Assembly (NCBI RefSeq): GCF_027920545.1
Contig: NZ_CP115859.1
Coordinates: forward strand, 2,553,501 to 2,617,500
DNA from: Chryseobacterium camelliae
GTDB lineage: Bacteria; Bacteroidota; Bacteroidia; Flavobacteriales; Weeksellaceae
Reading direction: 5' to 3'
DNA: 64,000 nt
The position numbers were made by a program, and so were the translations under genes. Positions 18,134 through 26,084 of this stretch are shown one piece after another (positions within the stretch are counted from its first letter, which is position 1; each line of letters starts with the position of its first letter). Below the pieces are notes generated by a model. The model was not told the DNA's origin and did no database searches. It worked only from the letters and a program-made list of their open reading frames with translations.

Positions 18134-18382
18134 ATGCTTAAAAGAATTTTTACAAAGAAAAACTTTCTGAGATCTCTCGTAAGCGCAATCATTTTTAGTA
18201 TTGCTTTTTTTCTGATTAAACTTCTATTTTATTATTTTGAATGGGATGATGAAAAAAGCATAAATATATATGGTCTTGTATTTTATTTCATCTTTATGTT
18301 TTTAGCTTTCTTCATTTTAGACGGCAGAGATTACACTTGGAAAGATGTTATAAAATTAAAAAATTTAAATAAAAATAAATGA
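18134..18382 (+). CDS. Small two-TM membrane protein upstream of paaI
   Basis: This 82-aa protein has two hydrophobic segments (about 13-33 and 45-62) joined by an acidic loop, and a basic C-terminus. No family is recognised. Its stop overlaps the paaI start by 4 nt (ATGA), so the two are coupled. Confidence 0.6.
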   Translation: MLKRIFTKKNFLRSLVSAIIFSIAFFLIKLLFYYFEWDDEKSINIYGLVFYFIFMFLAFFILDGRDYTWKDVIKLKNLNKNK

Positions 18383-18792
18383 ACCCGAGACAGGTTGCAG
18401 AATATATGTTCGATCAGGATTATTTTTCCCAATGGATGAATATCAAACTAATCGAAGTAAAAGAAAATTATTGCTTAATAGAAATGCCCATTAAAAAAGA
18501 AATGATTAACGGGCTAAAAACGGTTCACGGAGGAGTTACATTTGCTTTTGCAGATTCTGCATTGGCATTTTCGTCTAACAATTCCGGAGATGCTGCCGTT
18601 GCACTGAATTGCATCATCAATTTTACCAAAGCTGGAAAAGAAGGAGATACCTTCAGAGCAGAAAGCACTTTGGTAAACGAGACCAGAAAAACAGCAGTTT
18701 ACGATATTAAAATTACCAATCAAAACGAAGAGTTAATTGCAAAATTTGTCGGAACGGTTTATAAAATCGGAAAAAAAGTAACTGAACTTTAA
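18379..18792 (+). CDS. paaI: Hotdog-fold acyl-CoA thioesterase PaaI
   Basis: This 137-aa protein has the hotdog helix motif GLKTVHGGVTFAFADSALAFSSN, whose HGG and Asp residues are typical of PaaI. It probably hydrolyses phenylacetyl-CoA or hydroxylated CoA thioesters that would tie up CoA. It is coupled to the preceding small membrane gene by a 4-nt overlap. Confidence 0.92.
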   Translation: MNPRQVAEYMFDQDYFSQWMNIKLIEVKENYCLIEMPIKKEMINGLKTVHGGVTFAFADSALAFSSNNSGDAAVALNCIINFTKAGKEGDTFRAESTLVNETRKTAVYDIKITNQNEELIAKFVGTVYKIGKKVTEL

Positions 18793-18795
18793 GCT

Positions 18796-18835
18796 TAATG
18801 TAACAATGTAATAATTTACCAATCTAACAATTTTT
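18796..18835. repeat. Palindromic repeat, copy 6 left arm (before the four-helix-bundle gene)
   Basis: A left-type arm (AATGTAACAATGTAATAATT...) ends 3 bp before the four-helix-bundle start codon. Its right arm is not adjacent; a right-type arm follows after the gene at 19203-19240. Confidence 0.75.
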
Positions 18836-18837
18836 AA

Positions 18838-19203
18838 ATGATGATAAATTTTGAAAATAATCCATTAATTGAGAAGACGGTTCAATTTTCATTAGATATT
18901 ATTGAATTTTGTGAGTTGTTAGAGGAAAAAAGAAAATTTGTTATTGCAAAACAATTATTACGTTCCGGAACAAGCATTGGAGCAAATGCATTTGAAGCTC
19001 AAAACCCACACAGCAAGAATGATTTTGTAAATAAAATTAAAATTGCTGCTAAAGAATTAGAAGAAACAAAATATTGGCTCTATCTCTGTAAACATTCTAA
19101 AAACTATCCTTTCAATGAAAAATTAGAACTTCAAATTACCGAGATTGGAAAAATTATATATAAAATACTAAGTACAAGTCTAAATAAAAACCAATCAATA
19201 TAG
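18838..19203 (+). CDS. Four-helix-bundle protein (23S rRNA intervening-sequence protein family)
   Basis: This 121-aa protein has the family hallmarks KQLLRSGTSIGANAFEAQ and KIAAKELEETKYWLYL. The family was first found inside intervening sequences of 23S rRNA genes and is common in Bacteroidota intergenic regions. Its function is unclear. Here it has no visible link to phenylacetate metabolism and lies exactly between a left and a right arm of the operon's palindromic repeat, as if it were cargo. An ATG one codon downstream is an equally good start. Confidence 0.88.
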   Translation: MMINFENNPLIEKTVQFSLDIIEFCELLEEKRKFVIAKQLLRSGTSIGANAFEAQNPHSKNDFVNKIKIAAKELEETKYWLYLCKHSKNYPFNEKLELQITEIGKIIYKILSTSLNKNQSI

Positions 19204-19240
19204 CATTGGTAAACTGTTACATTGCTATATTTTTACATTA
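19203..19240. repeat. Palindromic repeat, copy 6 right arm (after the four-helix-bundle gene)
   Basis: The right-type arm (GCATTGGTAAACTGTTACATT...) begins at the last base of the four-helix-bundle stop codon and ends just before paaJ. Confidence 0.75.
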
Positions 19241-19247
19241 AAATATT

Positions 19248-20453
19248 ATGAACAACGTATACATCATAGATTATGTTAGAACTCCCATTTCAAAATTACA
19301 GGGAGGTTTATCAGAAGTGCGTGCCGATGATTTAGCGGCAGTTGTCCTTAAAGAAATAGTTGCAAGAAATCCTGAAGTTCCTGTTGAGGAAATTGAGGAT
19401 GTTATTTTCGGATGTGCCAATCAGGCTGGTGAAGATAACAGAAACGTAGCAAGAATGGGACTTTTATTGGCTGGGCTTCCTTACAAAATAGGAGGGGAAA
19501 CCGTAAACAGGTTGTGTGCTTCGGGAATGTCGGCGGTGGCTAATGCTTTCCGTTCGATTGCTGCAGGAGAAGGTGAAATTTATATTGCGGGTGGAGTGGA
19601 GCACATGACGCGTTCGCCTTATGTAATGTCAAAACCAAGTGCTGCTTTCGGTAGAGATAGTCAGATGTTTGATACGACTTTCGGATGGAGATTTATCAAT
19701 CCGAAAATGAAAGAATTATATGGTGTTGACGGAATGGGAGAAACTGCGGAAAACTTGGCAGACATCCACAATATCAGTCGTGAAGATCAGGATAAATTTG
19801 CCCTTTGGTCTCAGCAAAAGGCGACTAAAGCTCAGCAAAGCGGAAGATTAGCGGAAGAAATCGTAAAAGTGGAAATTCCGCAGAGAAAAGGTGAACCGAA
19901 AATCTTCGATACGGATGAATTCATCAAGCCTACTTCTTCAATGGAAGGATTAGGAAAACTTCGACCTGCTTTCAGAAAAGAAGGAACCGTAACGGCTGGA
20001 AATGCTTCAGGAATGAATGACGGAGCTGCGGTTTTAATTTTAGCAAGTGAAGAAGCTGTAAAAAAATATGGTTTGAAGCCGAAAGCTAAGATTTTAGGAT
20101 CATCTGTTGCCGGTGTTGAGCCGAGAATTATGGGAATCGGACCTGTTGAAGCGACTCAGAAGCTTTTAAAAAGACTGAACCTTTCATTAGATGATATGGA
20201 CATCATCGAATTGAACGAAGCTTTTGCAGCTCAGGCTTTAGCGGTAACAAGAACATTAGGATTAAAAGATGACGATTCAAGAATCAATCCAAACGGAGGT
20301 GCCATTGCAATTGGTCACCCACTGGGAGTTTCCGGAGCAAGAATTGTTGGCTCTGCGGCTATGGAACTTCAGAAACAGGATAAAAAATATGCATTGTGTA
20401 CCCTTTGTATCGGTGTCGGACAAGGTTATGCAATGATTATTGAAAAAGTATAA
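19248..20453 (+). CDS. paaJ: Acetyl-CoA acyltransferase (3-oxoadipyl-CoA thiolase) PaaJ
   Basis: This 401-aa thiolase cleaves 3-oxoadipyl-CoA, and probably also the dehydro intermediate, to acetyl-CoA and succinyl-CoA. The acyl-accepting Cys lies in NRLCASGMSAV. NEAFAAQ, the His in GGAIAIGHPLGVSGARI and the second Cys in CTLCIGVGQG complete the thiolase signature. The length and FGCANQAGEDNRNVARM block fit the PcaF/PaaJ subgroup. Confidence 0.95.
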   Translation: MNNVYIIDYVRTPISKLQGGLSEVRADDLAAVVLKEIVARNPEVPVEEIEDVIFGCANQAGEDNRNVARMGLLLAGLPYKIGGETVNRLCASGMSAVANAFRSIAAGEGEIYIAGGVEHMTRSPYVMSKPSAAFGRDSQMFDTTFGWRFINPKMKELYGVDGMGETAENLADIHNISREDQDKFALWSQQKATKAQQSGRLAEEIVKVEIPQRKGEPKIFDTDEFIKPTSSMEGLGKLRPAFRKEGTVTAGNASGMNDGAAVLILASEEAVKKYGLKPKAKILGSSVAGVEPRIMGIGPVEATQKLLKRLNLSLDDMDIIELNEAFAAQALAVTRTLGLKDDDSRINPNGGAIAIGHPLGVSGARIVGSAAMELQKQDKKYALCTLCIGVGQGYAMIIEKV

Positions 20454-20457
20454 CATT

Positions 20458-20537
20458 TTCAATAATATAACAGTGTAACAGTTTACCAATGTACTAATAT
20501 TGTTAGACTGTTACATTGTTAAATTGGTACATTAAAT
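20458..20537. repeat. Palindromic repeat, copy 7 (paaJ-paaY gap)
   Basis: The left arm (AATATAACAGTGTAACAG...) and right arm (TTAGACTGTTACATTG...) are separated by a few bases and fill the gap. Confidence 0.78.
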
Positions 20538-20546
20538 TAAAATTTT

Positions 20547-21140
20547 ATGAATATTTACTCATATCACGGAATTCGTCCCATCATTAAACCATCTGCATAC
20601 ATTCATCCGCAAGCGGTGATTATCGGAAATGTTGAAATCGGCGAAGAAGTTTATATCGGTCCGAATGCGGTAATCCGTGGCGACTGGGGTAAAATTATCA
20701 TCAAAGACGGTGCAAATGTTCAGGAAAACTGTACCCTTCATGTTTTTCCCGGGATTGAAACCATTCTGGAAGAATCTGCACACATTGGTCATGGAGCAAT
20801 TATTCATTCCGGGCACATCGGTAGAAACTGTTTGGTTGGAATGAATGCAGTGGTGATGGATAAAGCAGTTATTGGCGATGAATGTATTATCGGAGCATTA
20901 GCTTTTGTTCCTGCTAATTTTAAATGTGAGCCAAGAAAATTGATTGTTGGAAGTCCTGCAAAAATCATCCGTGATGTTTCTGATGAAATGATCAAATGGA
21001 AAACAGAAGGAACAAAATTATATCAGGAACTGGCAAGAGAAGGTAAAGACGCCATTTTGCCTTGTGAGCCTTTTACGGAATATGTTCAGCAGATTCCAAC
21101 CAAAATTGTAGATTACAGCATTTGGGATGATGTAAAATGA
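20547..21140 (+). CDS. paaY: Gamma-carbonic-anhydrase-like hexapeptide protein PaaY
   Basis: This 197-aa left-handed beta-helix protein has hexapeptide repeats (IGNVEIGEEVYIGPNAVIRGDWG) and the His cluster HVFPG, HIGHGAIIHSGHIG that binds metal in the gamma-CA fold. In paa clusters PaaY acts as a thioesterase on 2-hydroxycyclohepta-1,4,6-triene-1-formyl-CoA. The C-terminal extension after residue 165 is typical of PaaY compared with plain gamma-CAs. Confidence 0.9.
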   Translation: MNIYSYHGIRPIIKPSAYIHPQAVIIGNVEIGEEVYIGPNAVIRGDWGKIIIKDGANVQENCTLHVFPGIETILEESAHIGHGAIIHSGHIGRNCLVGMNAVVMDKAVIGDECIIGALAFVPANFKCEPRKLIVGSPAKIIRDVSDEMIKWKTEGTKLYQELAREGKDAILPCEPFTEYVQQIPTKIVDYSIWDDVK

Positions 21141-21151
21141 TTTTTCTTACT

Positions 21152-21184
21152 AAACCTCATAGGTTTTTAAAACCTATGAGGTTT
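21152..21184. repeat. Perfect hairpin REP-like element, upstream copy
   Basis: A 16-bp perfect inverted repeat (21152-21167 with 21169-21184, core AACCTCATAGG / CCTATGAGGTT) sits 36 bp before the RAYT start codon. A second copy follows the gene. Confidence 0.85.
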
Positions 21185-21220
21185 AATTAAATATTAAAAC
21201 ACACAAATGAAGAAAAAGAA

Positions 21221-21799
21221 ATGTCAAATACAGAAAATTTTGAATGTGGTTATGTATACCATATTTACACTCATGCAAATGGAAAAGATTTAATTTTTAG
21301 GGAAGAAGAAAATTATAAATATTTTTTAGATAAGCTTGTAAAATATATTATTCCGATAGCTGAAATATATGCGTATTGTTTAATGTCTAATCATTTTCAT
21401 TTTTTAATAAGGTTTAAAAATTTAGACCAAATATCCAATGAGGGTGAGCATAAATATTTAATGAGACAGTTTAGTAACTTACTAAATGGCTATGCAAAAG
21501 CATATAATAAGAAATACAATAGAAAAGGTGCTCTTTTTCTTGATTTTTTAAAACGTAAGAGAGTGAATGATGAAAAGTATTTGATTAAATTATTTCATTA
21601 TATCCACAATAATCCTGTCAATCATGGATTTGTTGAAGATATTAATGATTGGAAATATTCATCTTATCATTCTTATATTAATTTGGCTAAAGAAAGTAAA
21701 ATTGAAAGAAAAGAAATGATGCAATATTTTGAAACAATAAAAGATTTTGTAGAATATCATAAATCAAACGTTGAATATGATTTTCTAACAATCGAATAA
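21221..21799 (+). CDS. REP-associated tyrosine transposase (RAYT, Y1/HUH family)
   Basis: This 192-aa single-strand DNA transposase of the IS200-like Y1 fold opens with GYVYHIYTHANGK. It has the HUH motif H58-F-H60 in MSNHFHFLIR and the probable catalytic Tyr at residue 127 in FHYIHNNPVNHG. RAYTs are associated with and mobilise REP hairpins, and one perfect hairpin lies on each side of this gene. It interrupts the paa operon between paaY and the esterase gene. The frame is intact. Confidence 0.9.
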   Translation: MSNTENFECGYVYHIYTHANGKDLIFREEENYKYFLDKLVKYIIPIAEIYAYCLMSNHFHFLIRFKNLDQISNEGEHKYLMRQFSNLLNGYAKAYNKKYNRKGALFLDFLKRKRVNDEKYLIKLFHYIHNNPVNHGFVEDINDWKYSSYHSYINLAKESKIERKEMMQYFETIKDFVEYHKSNVEYDFLTIE

Positions 21800-21814
21800 A
21801 ATAGAGTTTAACTC

Positions 21815-21847
21815 AAACCTCATAGGTTTCTAAAACCTATGAGGTTT
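21815..21847. repeat. REP-like hairpin, downstream copy
   Basis: A 15-bp inverted repeat (21815-21829 with 21833-21847) is nearly identical to the copy at 21152-21184. It begins 16 bp after the RAYT stop codon. Confidence 0.85.
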
Positions 21848-21886
21848 TGAATAAGGTTCGAAAAGACGATTAATAGTGAAAAAAGT

Positions 21887-22714
21887 ATGATCAAAAAACT
21901 TCTTATTTTCTGTAGTATTCTGTTTACATTTCAATTCATGGTTTTTGCCCAGAGTTCCAATGTAAAACCGTTAACTATTGGAGAAATAAGAACGATAAAG
22001 TCTAAGATTTTAAATGAAGAAAGAACTTTAAATATCTATCTTCCGCAAAATTTTGATAAAACAAAATCTTACCCGATCATTTATCTTCTGGATGGGAGCT
22101 TGAATGAAGATTTTATTCACGTTACAGGATTGATTCAATTCTTTAATCAAATGTATTCCATGCCGGAAACCATTGTGGTGGGAATTGCCAATATTGACAG
22201 GAAAAAAGATTTTACATTTCATACAGATTTAAAAGACTTACAGAAAGATTATCCTACAACGGGACACTCAGATCAATTCATCAGCTTTCTTGAAAAAGAA
22301 TTAAAACCTTACATCCGAAGTCAGTTTAAAACAACCGATAACTATTTATTCGGACAATCATTAGGCGGACTCTTAGCAACAGAAATTTTGTTGAAAAAAC
22401 CTGAAATGTTTACTAATTATTTTATCATCAGTCCAAGTTTGTGGTGGGATGATGAAAGTCTTTTAAAACAAGCCAATCAGTTACTCAGTAAAATTCCGGA
22501 TACCAAGAAATTTATTTATTTTTCTGTGGGAAAAGGAGAACATCCGGTGATGGTAAAAGATACGGAAGATTTATATGATGTTCTGAAAAAATCGGGTAAG
22601 AAAAACTGGATGGTAGAATATAAAATGATGGAAACAGACAACCACGCAACGATTCTTCACAGAAGTTTGTACGAAGGTTTGGTGAAATTGTTTCCTTATC
22701 AAGAACCGAAATAA
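21887..22714 (+). CDS. Secreted alpha/beta-hydrolase, esterase D/IroE-like
   Basis: This 275-aa protein has a signal peptide (cleavage near residue 21, VFAQS) and an alpha/beta-hydrolase fold. The nucleophile is S158 in FGQSLGG and a late His (DNHATILHRS) is the likely triad base. The pattern NIYLPQNFDKTKSYPIIYLLDG matches the putative esterase family PF00756. Its relation to phenylacetate is unknown. It may use the paa transcript, or it may have arrived with the RAYT unit. Confidence 0.85.
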   Translation: MIKKLLIFCSILFTFQFMVFAQSSNVKPLTIGEIRTIKSKILNEERTLNIYLPQNFDKTKSYPIIYLLDGSLNEDFIHVTGLIQFFNQMYSMPETIVVGIANIDRKKDFTFHTDLKDLQKDYPTTGHSDQFISFLEKELKPYIRSQFKTTDNYLFGQSLGGLLATEILLKKPEMFTNYFIISPSLWWDDESLLKQANQLLSKIPDTKKFIYFSVGKGEHPVMVKDTEDLYDVLKKSGKKNWMVEYKMMETDNHATILHRSLYEGLVKLFPYQEPK

Positions 22715-22722
22715 AATAAAAA

Positions 22723-22820
22723 ATATAACAGTCTAAAAATGTATCATTATAACAATTTTTTACAACTTGTCATTCTGAACGAAGTGAAGAATCTCATTGG
22801 TAACTGTTAAATTGATACAT
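22723..22820. repeat. Palindromic repeat, copy 8 (before paaZ), with inserted core
   Basis: The left arm (AATATAACAGTCTAAAAATG...) is followed by a 28-nt core at 22767-22794 (TTGTCATTCTGAACGAAG...) and then a right arm (CATTGGTAACTGTTAAATTG...). The layout is the same as at 13516-13617. Confidence 0.78.
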
Positions 22821-22838
22821 TATTAAAGTAAAAACTAT

Positions 22839-25334
22839 ATGGAAAAATTAAAAAACTATATCTACGGTGAATGGGTAGAAGGAAGCGGAAATGGAATTCC
22901 TTTGTACAATGCCGTAAACGGAGAGCAGGTTGCCATTTCCGATACGGAAGGTCTGAATTTTGAGCAGGCACTTGACTACGGAAGAACAATAGGGTACAAA
23001 AACCTTTCATCCATGACATTCTATGATCGTGGAGAAATGTTGAAAAAAGTAGCTCTTTATTTATTAGAAAGAAAGAAAAAATATTACGAATTATCTTATA
23101 AAACAGGAGCAACTCATGTTGATTCTTGGGTAGATATCGAAGGAGGTTTCGGTACGTTCTTTACCTATTCAGGATTGGCAAAAAGGATGCTTCCGAATAC
23201 TCCGTTTTGGGTAGATGGAGAAACTCAGAAGATTTCTGCTAACGGAACTTTCCTGGGAACTCATATCCTGACTCCGAGTGAAGGAGTTTCAGTACAGATT
23301 AATGCTTACAACTTTCCGGTTTGGGGAATGTTGGAAAAATTATCGACCTCTTTATTGGCAGGTGTTCCTTCAATTGTAAAACCATCTCCATTTGGATCTT
23401 ATTTAACCAACGCAGTTTTCCAGGATATGATTGAAAGCGGAATTCTTCCTGAAGGAGCTGTTCAATTAGTTTGTGGCGAACCGGGAAATATTCTGGATTA
23501 TGTTCAGGATGGAGATTCTGTATTGTTCACAGGTTCTGCAACAACAGGTAGGAAATTGAAATCTTTACCGTCAGTTGCAGGAAATGCGGTTCGTTTCAAT
23601 ATGGAAGCAGATTCTTTGAACTGTTCAATTCTTGGATTGGATGCAAAACCGGGAACTCCTGAATTTGATCTATTCATTAAAGAGGTTCGTAACGAAATGA
23701 CGACGAAAGCCGGACAAAAATGTACGGCGATCAGAAGAATCATCGTTCCTGAAAACTTAATAGGAGATGTTCAGCATGCGTTGGCAAAAGCTTTAGACCA
23801 GACAAAAATAGGAAACCCGTTGAGCAGAGAAACGAGAATGGGTTCTTTGGTTGGAAAACAGCAGTATGATGAGGTATTGAGAAAAGTTAACTTGTTAAAA
23901 GCTGAAACGGAACTTGTTTATGACGGGAAACATGAATTGGTAGATGCCAACTACGAAAATGGAGCATTTATGAGTCCGAAATTGTTCTTAAACGATTCTC
24001 CATTTACAAAAAACATCTCTCATGATGTCGAAGCTTTCGGCCCGGTTTCTACGTTAATGCCTTACAAAGACGCAGAAGAAGCGGCAGCTTTGGCAAAAAG
24101 AGGAAAAGGAAGCTTGGTAGGATCTATCATTTCTCATGACGATCAGTTCGTAGCAGAGACTTCCTGGAAAATGGCTTCTCAGCACGGAAGAATTTTCGTG
24201 TTGAACAGAGATAATGCAAAAGAAAGTACAGGTCACGGTTCTCCGCTTCCTACTTTAATGCATGGCGGACCTGGTAGAGCAGGAGGTGGTGAGGAAATGG
24301 GTGGACTGAACGGTCTTCATTTCTTCCTTCAGAAAACAGCGATTCAGGGCTCTCCGGATACGTTGACCGCAATTACTAAAATTTATCAGCAGGGTGCTGA
24401 GAAAAAATATTCAGATAAGCATCCTTTCCAGAAATATTTCGAAGAAGTGGAAGTTGGAGATTCTCTGGAAACTGCTGGAAGAACGGTTACTGATGCAGAT
24501 ATCGTGAATTTCTCTAATGTTTCTTGGGATCATTTCTACGCGCATACAGATGCTACAAGCTTAACGGGGACTATCTTTGATAAAACAGTTGCTCACGGAT
24601 ATTTCATCCTTTCTGCAGCAGCGGGATTATTCGTTTCAGGTAAAAAAGGACCGGTTATTGCGAACTACGGATTAGAAAACTGCTCATTCTTCAAGCCTGT
24701 TTATGCAGGAGATACCATTACGGTGTATTTAACAGCAAAAGAAAAAATCAACAGAGGAGTAAAAGGAAGAAATATTCCTTCAGGTGTGGTAAAATGGTTG
24801 GTTGAAGTGGTGAATCAAAGAGATGAGGTAGTTTGTGTGGCGACAATTTTAACGTTGGTAGCGAAACAATCTCCTTTCATCGATCTTAACTTAAAGAGTA
24901 TTCAAAAAGCTTTAAATGGCTTAACTGAATCTACTCAGCCAAATTGGGGTAAAATGTCTCCTCAGCAGATGATTGAACATTTAGAGCACGGCGTTTTGGT
25001 AAGTTTGGGTGAACCGGAAGCAGACAAATGCTTTACTCCTGAAGAACAGCTGGATAAATGGCAGGATTCTTTGTACAATCACAGAAAAATGCCGAAAGAT
25101 TTCCCTGCACCATTCTTATCAGAAGATGAAAAGCTGTTGGAATTAAGACACAAAAACCTTGAAGCTGCAAAAATTTCTTTCATGGATAATCTGAAAAGAT
25201 TCTCTATCTACTACAAAGAAAATCCACAGGCAGAACATATGAATTTTGTGTTCGGAAAGCTAAATAAAGAAATGTGGGAGTTAATGCACAAGAAACATTT
25301 TACGCATCATTTTGAACAGTTTGGATTGATTTAA
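22839..25334 (+). CDS. paaZ: PaaZ, bifunctional oxepin-CoA hydrolase/semialdehyde dehydrogenase with extra C-terminal DUF1569/DinB-like domain
   Basis: This 831-aa protein is about 150 residues longer than E. coli PaaZ. The ALDH domain (1-520) has E256 and C295 at the same numbers as the E. coli enzyme. The MaoC-like hydratase domain (about 530-675) has D564 and H569 in VSWDHFYAH for ring opening. After residue 682 follows an additional domain with MSPQQMIEHLEH (about 706-717) and FGKLNKEMWELMHKKHFTHHFEQFG (about 805-829). This is the pattern of DUF1569, a DinB-like four-helix family with His metal ligands. The gene is the last of the operon and is followed by a terminator. Confidence 0.95.
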   Translation: MEKLKNYIYGEWVEGSGNGIPLYNAVNGEQVAISDTEGLNFEQALDYGRTIGYKNLSSMTFYDRGEMLKKVALYLLERKKKYYELSYKTGATHVDSWVDIEGGFGTFFTYSGLAKRMLPNTPFWVDGETQKISANGTFLGTHILTPSEGVSVQINAYNFPVWGMLEKLSTSLLAGVPSIVKPSPFGSYLTNAVFQDMIESGILPEGAVQLVCGEPGNILDYVQDGDSVLFTGSATTGRKLKSLPSVAGNAVRFNMEADSLNCSILGLDAKPGTPEFDLFIKEVRNEMTTKAGQKCTAIRRIIVPENLIGDVQHALAKALDQTKIGNPLSRETRMGSLVGKQQYDEVLRKVNLLKAETELVYDGKHELVDANYENGAFMSPKLFLNDSPFTKNISHDVEAFGPVSTLMPYKDAEEAAALAKRGKGSLVGSIISHDDQFVAETSWKMASQHGRIFVLNRDNAKESTGHGSPLPTLMHGGPGRAGGGEEMGGLNGLHFFLQKTAIQGSPDTLTAITKIYQQGAEKKYSDKHPFQKYFEEVEVGDSLETAGRTVTDADIVNFSNVSWDHFYAHTDATSLTGTIFDKTVAHGYFILSAAAGLFVSGKKGPVIANYGLENCSFFKPVYAGDTITVYLTAKEKINRGVKGRNIPSGVVKWLVEVVNQRDEVVCVATILTLVAKQSPFIDLNLKSIQKALNGLTESTQPNWGKMSPQQMIEHLEHGVLVSLGEPEADKCFTPEEQLDKWQDSLYNHRKMPKDFPAPFLSEDEKLLELRHKNLEAAKISFMDNLKRFSIYYKENPQAEHMNFVFGKLNKEMWELMHKKHFTHHFEQFGLI

Positions 25335-25346
25335 TTCAAAGTATAT

Positions 25347-25383
25347 AAATCCCTTTTAAACTAATTTTAAAAGGGATTTCTTA
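25347..25383 (+). terminator. Intrinsic terminator of the paa operon
   Basis: A perfect 14-bp stem (25347-25360 with 25366-25379, core AATCCCTTTT / AAAAGGGATT) lies 12 bp after the paaZ stop. An AT-rich stretch without genes follows to 25553. Confidence 0.78.
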
Positions 25384-25553
25384 TTTAAAAGATTCATCTT
25401 TAGTGATATGAACTTTTATAAAACATGTACAAAATGATTTTTAAACAAAAAGCTTTATTAGGAAAATATAAACCTTTAGAATGTTAAAAAAATCAATTTT
25501 AATTCAAAATAAATATAGATATTTGATGAAGCTACTTTTAAAAAAAAAATACT

Positions 25554-26084
25554 ATGGAATTAAGGTTTTTCAAAGATTTTGACTTTACAAATTTTTGGAG
25601 TGAGTGCAGTTATTCGTCAAAAGATTATATTGAAGATTTTCCGAACGATGAAATCATTACTGCAATCGAAAGTGAATTAGGGTATCAACTTCCCGGATCT
25701 TATATCGAACTGATGAAAATACAGAATGGGGGATTGGTAAATAAATCATGTTTCTCCATTACTGAAAGCGTTTCCTGGGCAGAAGATCATGTTGCCATTA
25801 CCGGAATTATGGGGATCGGAAAAATAAAATCACACGCAGTTTGCGGAGAACTTGGAAGCCAGTTTATGATGAAGGAATGGGGATATCCAGCTGATGGTAT
25901 TTATATTTGCGATTGTCCTTCTGCCGGGCACGATATGATTTTACTTGATTATTCCTCTTGTGGAAAAAACGGAGAACCGGAAGTGGTGCACGTAGATCAG
26001 GAAAATAACTTTAAAAAAACTTTTTTGGCAAAAGATTTTGAAACATTCATCAGAGGATTGAGGAATGAAGAAGAATTTGATTAA
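25554..26084 (+). CDS. SMI1/KNR4 (SUKH) family protein
   Basis: This 176-aa protein contains LGYQLPGSYIELMKIQNGG, the signature start of SUKH-1 domains, and ends with the typical FLAKDFETFIRGL. SUKH proteins often are immunity proteins of contact-dependent toxins, but no toxin gene is adjacent here. Its stop codon shares one base with the start of the next gene, which suggests co-expression with the SMUG2-like protein. Confidence 0.82.
   Translation: MELRFFKDFDFTNFWSECSYSSKDYIEDFPNDEIITAIESELGYQLPGSYIELMKIQNGGLVNKSCFSITESVSWAEDHVAITGIMGIGKIKSHAVCGELGSQFMMKEWGYPADGIYICDCPSAGHDMILLDYSSCGKNGEPEVVHVDQENNFKKTFLAKDFETFIRGLRNEEEFD

Noticed and set aside
21221..21799. A complete insertion sequence
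   Set aside because: There is no second gene, no terminal inverted repeats of the usual type and no target duplication. The REP-RAYT interpretation explains the hairpins better.
12497..22820. Regular repeats that could suggest a CRISPR array
   Set aside because: The copies are separated by whole genes, vary in length and are palindromes. No spacer-repeat periodicity or cas gene is present.
25554..26084. SUKH gene as part of a polymorphic toxin locus
   Set aside because: No toxin, secretion or repeat-containing gene is adjacent.
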